NCBI GenBank assembly: GCA_033675545.1
Contig: JAWDGP010000505.1
Location: forward strand, 26,001 to 90,000
Length of the DNA: 64,000 nt
Reading direction: 5' to 3'
Origin: Elysia crispata
Taxonomy: Eukaryota > Mollusca > Gastropoda > Plakobranchidae
Shown here: piece by piece, positions 56,869-64,000 of the stretch
How the letters are laid out: the number at the start of each line of letters is the position of its first letter
Numbering within the stretch: the first letter of the stretch is position 1
The notes under the pieces: generated by a model
What the model was told of the DNA's origin: nothing
The model's database searches: none
Seen by the model: only the letters and a program-made list of their open reading frames with translations
Position numbers and translations under genes: made by a program

Positions 56869-58508
56869 GGGACCGGCTGCGGGGTGACATGCTCGGCCCT
56901 TGGACGCTTTTTGAATCATTAAAACGCACGCGCTTATCTGGGCACTGAGCTACCATATGGCCCGGTCTACTGCAACCGTGGCAAATAACCTCAGGGCTAA
57001 TGCTTCAAGGAGCCCTCGGGCTGGAGCTGCGACGATCAGGATCTGGAGACCGTCCCCTCTCCACCCGAGCCATCCTTCCCTCCAGGCGATCGACGTCCCT
57101 TTTCACTTTGTTGGAAAGAGCATCGACCTTAGCGTCTAGCCTTCCTAGGAGGGATATAACCGCCTCAAGACTTGCGGCGGGGCGTTCTTCCTCCCGAGAC
57201 TGTCTCGAGGGGAGACGATCGCCACCAAATTGGGGCGACGATCGATCGCGTGGTTCTATAATAGACGTTCCTCGGCTCTGCATGGCGCCACGAATCCCGT
57301 TCCCTGAGTCTATGACGATATTCTTGGTCGTCATAGCCTTGAACAGGGGACTCTTCTTCCCGGGATCTGCGGTATGTTGAAACATACGATCGATCGCGTG
57401 GTTGGGGTGAGGGACTTCTGTAATAGACGTTCCTCGGCTCTGCACGGCGCCACGAATCCCGTTCCCTGAGTCTATGACGATATTCTTGGTCGTCATAGCC
57501 TCGAACAGGGGACTCCTCTTCACGGGATCTGCGGTATGTTGAAACATAATCCCGTCGTGGAAATGAATCCCCCCGTGAAGCGCGAGGATCTTGTTCGCGT
57601 TCACGATAGGGTGATGGGCTTTGTTGCCTAGACAGTCGCACAGCTGGGGACTGGCTAGATGAAGCACCATAGATTCTGTCTCGGCTATGTTGGAACCGAA
57701 GAACGAATCGAATTGCCTCTGGAACAGATTCAGGTAGTCTATTAGCTACCTGCAGGCCAGCCTGCTTGTCTAACAAACCGGTCCAAAACTGAGAGACTAT
57801 CTCATCTGTCTCTCTGGCGCCCATTCCGCTGCCGAAAGCATGAATGGCCAGCGTGGACAGCCTCTCTCCCCACTCTTGTAGGGACTCGCTTGGCCTCTGC
57901 AGGGCATTACGGAATTCTAGCATTGCTACCTCCCGTAACTGATGAACGGCAAATCGGGCCTTCATCATGTCAATAAGTTCATCATATGAGATTCGCTTAT
58001 TTTGCTGGAGCAGCAGAGTATAGTATTCTGCTGCTTTACCCTTAAGAGTCCAGCACATGTAGTCCACGCGCTCCTGTTTTGTGTAACGCATGTGTGTACA
58101 GAAACGGTCGAACTTCAGGCGAAACGACAACCAATCATGCTCACCCGTGTAGATGAGGGTTTTAGGAGGCGGTACAAATTGGGAACGCCCCCCTCGCTCT
58201 TCGGAGCGCTCTCTGTCCAACTTGGGGCCAGAGAAAGCCCGATTCCTAGTATCAACCAGCTCGATAGCCGGGCTCATGCCTTCCTTAGTACGTGAGGGAG
58301 TGTCAAATTTGGTGACACTTTCCCACTCAGTAGACGAACCCATGATATCTGCCATGATTGGGGCAGATAAGGGTTCTTGTTGGCGTCTAGCTGCTAGCTT
58401 GTGCGCTAGTTGCAAGGCTACACCGGGAATTTTCAAAAAATCCAACTCCCCACACTCATTCACATATACCGAAACTAACTTTTCATTTTCACTCAAGCAG
58501 CAACGCAT
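56869..58508 (-). pseudogene. Gag with CCHC zinc knuckle
   Basis: Structural protein of the element's particle. I take MRCCLSENEK at 58,508 as start; the upstream codons are low-complexity Phe. The capsid-like core (LIYTGEHDWLSFRLKFDRF, YYTLLLQQNKRISYDELIDM, RPSESLQEWGERLSTLAIHA) matches the retrotransposon Gag family. An Arg/Ser/Tyr-rich segment follows, with a ~150-bp tandem duplication. In its second copy 14 bp are missing near 57,260, shifting the frame. The correct frame goes on through a coiled-coil-like stretch (SLLGRLDAKVDALSNKVKRD), meets a TGA near 57,005 and reaches the knuckle CHGCSRPGHMVAQC (C-x2-C-x4-H-x4-C, 56,942-56,993), ending RSRSPE. Confidence 0.88.
57250..57570. repeat. 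~150-bp tandem duplication in gag
   Basis: The stretch encoding YVSTYRRSREEESPV, GYDDQEYRHRLRERDSW and AEPRNVYYR is present twice in series. The two copies are over 90% identical by eye, apart from the 14-bp deletion at the end of the downstream copy. Confidence 0.9.
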
Positions 58509-58599
58509 CAACAACACCAAGGAAAAAAAAAAGAAAAAGCAATCAAACACTATACGGAAGACAGTTAAAAATGGGGAAAAGACTTGTGGATGAATATTA

Positions 58600-59465
58600 A
58601 CAACAATTTGTAATCTAACAAAATATTAATGACCAGTAAAGATAAAAACTAAGATGACTTGGAACTAAATGAAAATTAAGTTGTTTTTATCCCTATGATA
58701 ATCGACAAAATTTAATGTGGAAAGTTTGCAAAATTATGAAATCAGTTTATACTCAAAAGAAATTGACAGTTATCTGCAAACAATTTGTCTGATAGTTAAT
58801 TGACAATTTTTAGTTAATGATTTGATGTGATGTATTCATTTATTTATTTATTTATTTTTTTTTATTATTTTTTTTTAAGAAGTATCAATGCAAACGCTAC
58901 CTGTGGCTATAGAAATATATGATCGATGATGAATGACAGTCACAATGAGGATGAGTCACACTGAATTTATTTGAAGAAACAAAGGGAGAGCAAAAAAAAA
59001 ATTCACGATGACACCTGTGTAAAGGGAAACAAGCAAAGAGTTAATGCTGCAAAAGAAAAAGATTGAAAGATAGAGGTAATATGAAGATGAAACTATATCT
59101 AGAAGGATATTACCGTCACCATTAGCCGTGCAATGTAGATGGCGAATTGGAAATGAAATAGTGCTGCAAGCACAATGAGATATCTTGAAAACTAAAATAG
59201 AATTTGTGCTGAGATTAATTATAAGAAACAAAAATTGTCAAGCAAGTGCAAGTCTAGTATTGAAGAAATGAAATGCAGTGTAAGTACAATTTACATTAAA
59301 CCTTTAAAACATTTACACGTGAAAAGAGTCTTTGTTGAAAATAGTTTTAGCTATCAGTGAGGCTAAGGAATGCAAAAAGGGAAAAGGTGGTAGACCGAAA
59401 GGGAAATATAAGAGATACAAATAATGCACACAAGAGGTTAATAATTAATGGCCAGCACCAAATAA
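58600..59465. other. Element leader, distal part
   Basis: AT-rich, non-coding part of the retrotransposon between Gag and the 75-bp repeats. No gene is seen. Confidence 0.6.
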
Positions 59466-59715
59466 AAGCAAGTCTAGGCCTAGAGTGAAAGAAAAGCAAA
59501 TATATGCAGAAAGCGAGAGCACACAGTGTTACACATGAAAACAAATGATCTAGGCCTAGAATGAGAGAAAGCAAATAAATGCAGAAAGCGAGAGCACACA
59601 GTGTTACAGATGAAAACAAATGATCTAGGCCTAGAATGAAAGAAAGCAAATATATGCAGAAAGCGAGAGCACACAGTGTTACAGATGAAAACAAATGATC
59701 TAGGCCTAGAATAGG
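59466..59715. repeat. 75-bp repeats with a 12-bp palindrome in the element leader
   Basis: The perfect palindrome TCTAGGCCTAGA occurs at 59,473, 59,549, 59,624 and 59,699, spacing 76, 75 and 75 bp, each followed by a purine-rich segment with GCAGAAAGCGAGAGCACACA. The repeats lie in the untranslated leader, between the 5' LTR and gag. The open minus frames here arise because the unit is a multiple of three. Confidence 0.93.
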
Positions 59716-60326
59716 AAAGCAAGCGAAATAGAGGAGAAAAAACAAAGACGGCCACCACACTTTAAGTTCGCACTGTTACAACACTACACCAGAACCGGTT
59801 ACATGTAAACTTAGCTAAGCACAAACAACAACAAAGTTCAGAGCTGAACGTAGACAAGGGAAACTTACGATACCTAGTATCAGATTGGACAGTAGTTCAT
59901 GTATATCAATGTCTAACAACTCTGGCTCACGCAACCTGCTAACTATCTAGATCTACACCAAATCTCTAGAACAAGCAACATAAGGTTAAGCATGGAAATC
60001 ACTAACTCTAACAAAGTAGATTCTAATACCTGTATAATTCTAGGGTAAAATAATGGCAAATACAATTGGTCACTAATCTAAACAACACCTATACTGATCC
60101 TAGATCTATAAAATATAATTCTAAAATCAATTTAGACAAACTAGAACTAGATCTATTACCTAAACTAGACATAAACACTAAGACTCTAGAAAGAATTCAG
60201 GGATGGGCCTCGAAAGCGATCTGATCTAGATCTTGATTCTAGATCGCTAAGTATGAGAACCCACTCCCTGAGACTAGAAATTGATCTAGAAAAGAAGCTT
60301 AACTATCTAATTTAACATTCACGAGG
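59716..60326. other. Element leader, proximal part, CTAGATC-rich
   Basis: Non-coding leader next to the 5' LTR, rich in CTAGATCT-type words (for example near 60,215-60,245). No gene is seen. Confidence 0.6.
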
Positions 60327-60338
60327 CCGGCAACGCCA
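60327..60338 (-). other. Candidate primer-binding site
   Basis: In element orientation TGGCGTTGCCGG begins about five bases inside the 5' LTR. TGG is the complement of a tRNA CCA end, so a tRNA ending CCGGCAACGCCA would prime. I cannot name the tRNA. Confidence 0.65.
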
Positions 60339-60343
60339 AGTAT

Positions 60344-60657
60344 TGTGCGCAGCCAAGACGTGGTTGAATGAGCCCTCACCTTTGATGGTCCCTCTCAAGC
60401 TTCTCAGCAGATCAGGAACATCTCAACTCTTGAGCACATGTAGTACGATAAGCGTGAAAGGTGAAGACTGAGTTGAAAGCAAAGGTCCCTTCCCGGTGGG
60501 TATTCACTCTTTGCTCCCCATTGGCCAATACCACAGAGAAGTGCCCATTGCGCAAGCTCACACAACCGACACTTAATTCAGGGGTAGTGCGTAGGGCACA
60601 CCCCTGATAGTCGGCAAGGGATGTGTGTAGGACACACCCTGACCGACGAGCCCTACT
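60344..60657 (-). repeat. 5' LTR (~314 bp)
   Basis: Partner of 50,119-50,431, about 98% identical by eye. Its outer end reads CCCTACT where the inner-facing copy reads CCCTACA, so one terminal base has changed. In element orientation it should hold the promoter; no clear TATA box was identified. Confidence 0.95.
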
Positions 60658-63600
60658 ATATTTATGAAAAAAGCATCTGCAAAATACAAAAAAGCAGCCA
60701 ATACCATTGAACGTAAAAGCTTGAACAAAAAAACAACATATCTCATTTTCAACAGAGATGGTCAAAAACTGTAGAAATTTCTAATAACTCTCAATGGTAA
60801 GTACAACAACAATAGACAATGTCCTGCAGTTATCAAGAAATATTGCTGATACCCTAACAAGCAAAGCAGCAGCAAATGCAGGTAAATTTGTCCTCATATT
60901 ACTAAAAAATTTCATGTTACAGCTATTCAGAGAAACAAACTGTAGCCTGAAAGCAGTTATACTGTTATCTTTCCACCATTGCAATTATCTATATTTGGTA
61001 AAATGTTTGACACAGCAATAATAATTAGAAAAGAGAACTTATTTTTGTTTAATAGTTTGTTTACTTTGAGAGCAGTTTACACTGAATAAATTTCCTTAGA
61101 CTTTTCTTAGATCCGATTAGATTAAATGGATCTAAAAAAGGTCTTAAATCCTTGTAAACTGGAAAATTGTTTTAAGCGATTATGTATGCATGTTGTAATA
61201 AAATACCTGGTACTCCAAATCCAAAACCTTCAACTTAATTTTACGTTTATAAAATGAAACTTGAAGAAAGTCATTGTCTCAATAAAATACAAAGCATCAC
61301 ATCTTTTCCCTGATTCACCAGCAGCTGAGGATAAATAGAAAATATCACTTTTGAGACCAGTGAAAAGCTTTATTGTAACAATTTCTTGCACTCTTGTAAA
61401 AGATATCTACATTCTTTTTTTATTTATTTACAGCAAAATTCTCCAGAATCTTGTAAAGAACTTTCTTTTTTATATTTCCTAATAAAAAGCATTCCATGAT
61501 TTACAGGGCTGTTTAAAGGCCTCAAAAAACTAAAATGTCTATCTTGGAGGTGAAAACTTAGTCAGGAAAAAATCAAAATATTCCCTACATATTTGGACTA
61601 TCGGAAAAGGACCAAATTTCATTAAAAAATTGGAATGAGTTGCAGGTCTCTATATTAACAGCTGCTTCACAGAAGTAGATATATTGATTTTGAAGCCTGA
61701 ACTGAAGCAGAAAAATGAACCTTCAGTTACGAATAACATATAAATGAAGAAAGCATCTGCAAAATACAAAAAAGCAGCCAATACCATTGAACGTAAAAGC
61801 TGGCACAAAAAAAACAAAATATCTCATTTTCAACAGAGATGGTCAAAAACTGTAGAAATTGGTAAAAACTCTAAATGGTAAGTACAACAACAATAGACAA
61901 TGTCCTGTAGTTATCAAGAAAGATGCTGATACCCTAACAAGCAAAGCAGCAGCAAATGCAGGTAAATTTGTCCTCATATTACTACAAAAATTCATGTTAC
62001 AGCTATTGAGATAAACAAACTGTAGCCTGAAAGCAGTTATACTGTTATCTTTTCTACATTTGCATTTATCTATAGTTGGTAAAATGTTTGACACAACAAT
62101 AATAATTAGAAAAGAGAACTTTTTTTTTTGTTCCTAGTTTCTTTATTTTGAGAGCAGTTTACAGTGAATAATATTCCTTACACTTTTCTTAGTTTTGATT
62201 AGATTAAATGGATCTAAAAAAGGTCTTAAATCCTTGTAAACTGGAAAATCATTTTAAGCGATTATGCATGCATGTTGTAATAAAATACCTGGTACTCTAA
62301 ATCCAAAACCTTCAACTTAATTTTACCTTTATAAAACGAAACTTGAAGAAAGTCATTGTCTCAATAAAATACAAAGCATCACATCTTTTCCCTGATTCAC
62401 CAGCAGCTGAGGATAAAAAGAAAATATCACTATTGAGACCAGTGAAAAGCTTTATTGTAACAATTTCTTGCACTCTTGTAAAAGATATCTACATTCTTTT
62501 TTTTTTATTTATTTACAGCAAAATTCTCCAGAATCTTATAAAGAACTTTCTTTTTTATATTTCCTAATAAAAAGCATTCCATGATTTACAGGGCTGTTTA
62601 AAGGCCTCAAAAAACTAAAATGTCTATCTTGGAGGTGAAAAATAAGTCAGGAAAAAATCAAAATATTTCCTAAATATTTGGACTATCGGAAAAGGACCGA
62701 ATTTCATTAAAAAATTGGAATGAGTGGCAGGTCTCTATATTAACAACTGCTTCACAGAATTAGACATATTTATTTTGAAGACAGAACTAAAGCAGAAAAA
62801 TGAACCTTCCAGCTTCAGTTAGGAATAACATATTAATGAAAAAAGCATCTGCAAAATACAAAAAAGCAGCCAATACCATTGAACGTAAAAGCTGGCACAA
62901 AAAAACAACATATCTCATTTTCAAAAGAGATGGTCCAAAATTGTAGAAATTTGTAAAAACTCTAAATGGCAAGTACAACAACAATAGACAATGTCCTGTA
63001 GTTATCAAGAAAGATGCTGATACCCTAACAAGCAAAGCAGCAGCAAATGCAGGTAAATTTGTCCTCATATTACTACAAAAATTCATGTTACAGCTATTGA
63101 GATAAACAAACTGTAGCCTGAAAGCAGTTATACTGTTATCTTTTCTACATTTGCATTTATCTATAGTTGGTAAAATGTTTGACACAACAATAATAATTAG
63201 AAAAGAGAACTTTTTTTTTTGTTCCTAGTTTCTTTATTTTGAGAGCAGTTTACACTGAATAAATTTCCTTACACTTTTCTTAGATCCGATTAGATTAAAT
63301 GGATCTAAAAAAGGTCTTAAATCCTTGTAAATTGGAAAAAATGTTTTAAGCGATTATGCATGCATGTTGTAATAAAATACCTGGTACTCTAAATCCAAAA
63401 CCTTCAACTTAATTTTACCTTTATAAAACGAAACTTGAAGAAAGTCATTGTCTCAATAAAATACAAAGCATCACATCTTTTCCCTGATTCACCAGCAGCT
63501 GAGGATAAAAAGAAAATATCACTATTGAGACCAGTGAAAAGCTTTATTGTAACAATTTCTTGCACTCTTGTAAAAGATATCTACATTCTTTTTTTTTTAT

Positions 63601-63945
63601 TTATTTACAGCAAAATTCTCCAGAATCTTATACAGAGCTTTCTTTTTTATATTTCCTAATAAAATGAATTCCATGATTTACAGGGCTGTTTAAAGGCCTC
63701 AAAAAACTAAAATGTCTATCTTGGATGTGAAAACTTAGTCAGGAAAAAATCAAAATATTTCCTAAATATTTGGACTATCAGAAAAGGACCGAATTTCATT
63801 AAAAAATTGGAATGAGTAGCAGGTCTCTATAGTAACAACTGCTTCACAGAATTAGACATATTGATTTTGAAGCCTGAACTAAAGCAGAAAAATGAACTAA
63901 AAAATTTACAAAAAATCAACTGACATCATCAAACTTTCCATCCGA
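60658..63945 (+). repeat. Large tandem array, ~1,090-bp units (right part)
   Basis: The array interrupted at 50,119 resumes here in mid-unit (ATGAAAAAAGCATCTGCAAA). The marker GGAATGAGT recurs at 61,632, 62,717 and 63,809, so the units are the long form (1,085 and 1,092 bp). The units at 61.6 and 62.7 kb are very alike. No intact gene. Confidence 0.92.
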
Positions 63946-63947
63946 GG

Positions 63948-63949
<2 letters not shown>

Positions 63950-64000
<51 letters not shown>
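63950..64000. repeat. (TA)n then (GA)n microsatellite at the window edge
   Basis: Nearly pure TA followed by the beginning of a GA run; cut by the window end. Confidence 0.95.

Larger units (their letters stand above)
50119..60657 (-). mobile_element. Ty3/gypsy-type LTR retrotransposon with PHD and TatD domains, nested
   Basis: A 10.5-kb element on the minus strand. The two ends are ~313-bp direct repeats; a candidate primer-binding site and a polypurine tract sit just inside them. Order from 60,657 down: LTR, leader with 75-bp repeats, Gag, protease, reverse transcriptase, RNase H, integrase, PHD-type finger, third frame ending in a TatD nuclease, LTR. Integrase after RNase H places it with Ty3/gypsy (Metaviridae-like). 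Array sequence resumes on both sides, and ATATT occurs near both junctions, a candidate 5-bp target duplication though offset by two bases on the left. It is more GC-rich than its surroundings. Multiple stops and frameshifts make this copy defective as read. Confidence 0.93.

Overview
The window is animal nuclear DNA, most likely from a mollusc and plausibly a gastropod. The evidence is spliceosomal exons with GTAAGT donors, an AT-rich background packed with minisatellites and microsatellites, a mariner transposon, a Ty3/gypsy-type LTR retrotransposon, a THAP-domain remnant and many dispersed AGATCTAGATCT-like tracts. The taxonomic placement is inference. There is no operon, prokaryotic gene, CRISPR array, rRNA gene or convincing tRNA gene. 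Most long open frames are products of repeats whose unit lacks stop codons.

Layout. 1-1.1 kb holds one unit of an exon-bearing repeat that recurs as a ~914-bp tandem array at 9.5-15.5 kb. 1.9-4.2 kb holds two related 38-bp minisatellites. 5.1-8.1 kb holds the only convincing host coding sequence: three near-identical in-phase exon copies, then a short exon rich in arginine, all on the + strand, with a mariner copy (6.64-7.98 kb) in the intron between them. 8.3-9.5 kb has 72-bp and ~50-bp tandem repeats. 15.5-44 kb is mostly non-coding: a 50-bp minisatellite, CTAGAT-rich DNA, a TTAA-ended 566-bp MITE-like element, 21-, 28-, 45- and 74-bp tandem repeats, very long CT/GA, GAA, TTC and AGT tracts, and several copies of a ~1.2-kb dispersed repeat that ends in poly(A). 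44.0-44.2 kb holds a decayed THAP zinc-finger start. 44.6-64 kb is a tandem array with ~450-bp and ~1,090-bp units.

The main discovery candidate is a 10.5-kb LTR retrotransposon at 50,119-60,657, minus strand, nested in that array. Its 313-bp LTRs are about 98% identical. In element order it carries an LTR, a candidate primer-binding site, a leader with 75-bp repeats, Gag with a CCHC knuckle, protease, reverse transcriptase-RNase H, a DD35E integrase whose C-terminus continues into a PHD-type zinc finger, then a third reading frame (basic, 17-residue repeats, a small Cys/His motif) that ends in a TatD-family metal-dependent nuclease domain, a polypurine tract and an LTR. A PHD reader at the integrase tail plus a TatD nuclease in the env-like position is an unusual combination. 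This copy has several frameshifts and stops, so it is not autonomous as read; some of these may be sequencing errors.

How the parts relate. The integrase PHD finger could help choose integration sites, as chromodomains do in chromoviruses. The TatD domain could process nucleic acid during replication or integration. Both roles are inference from domain family and position. The exon-copy clusters look like repeated tandem duplication of one small exon with its introns: some copies stay in phase (5.2-5.8 kb), while the 914-bp copies have acquired stops and frame changes.
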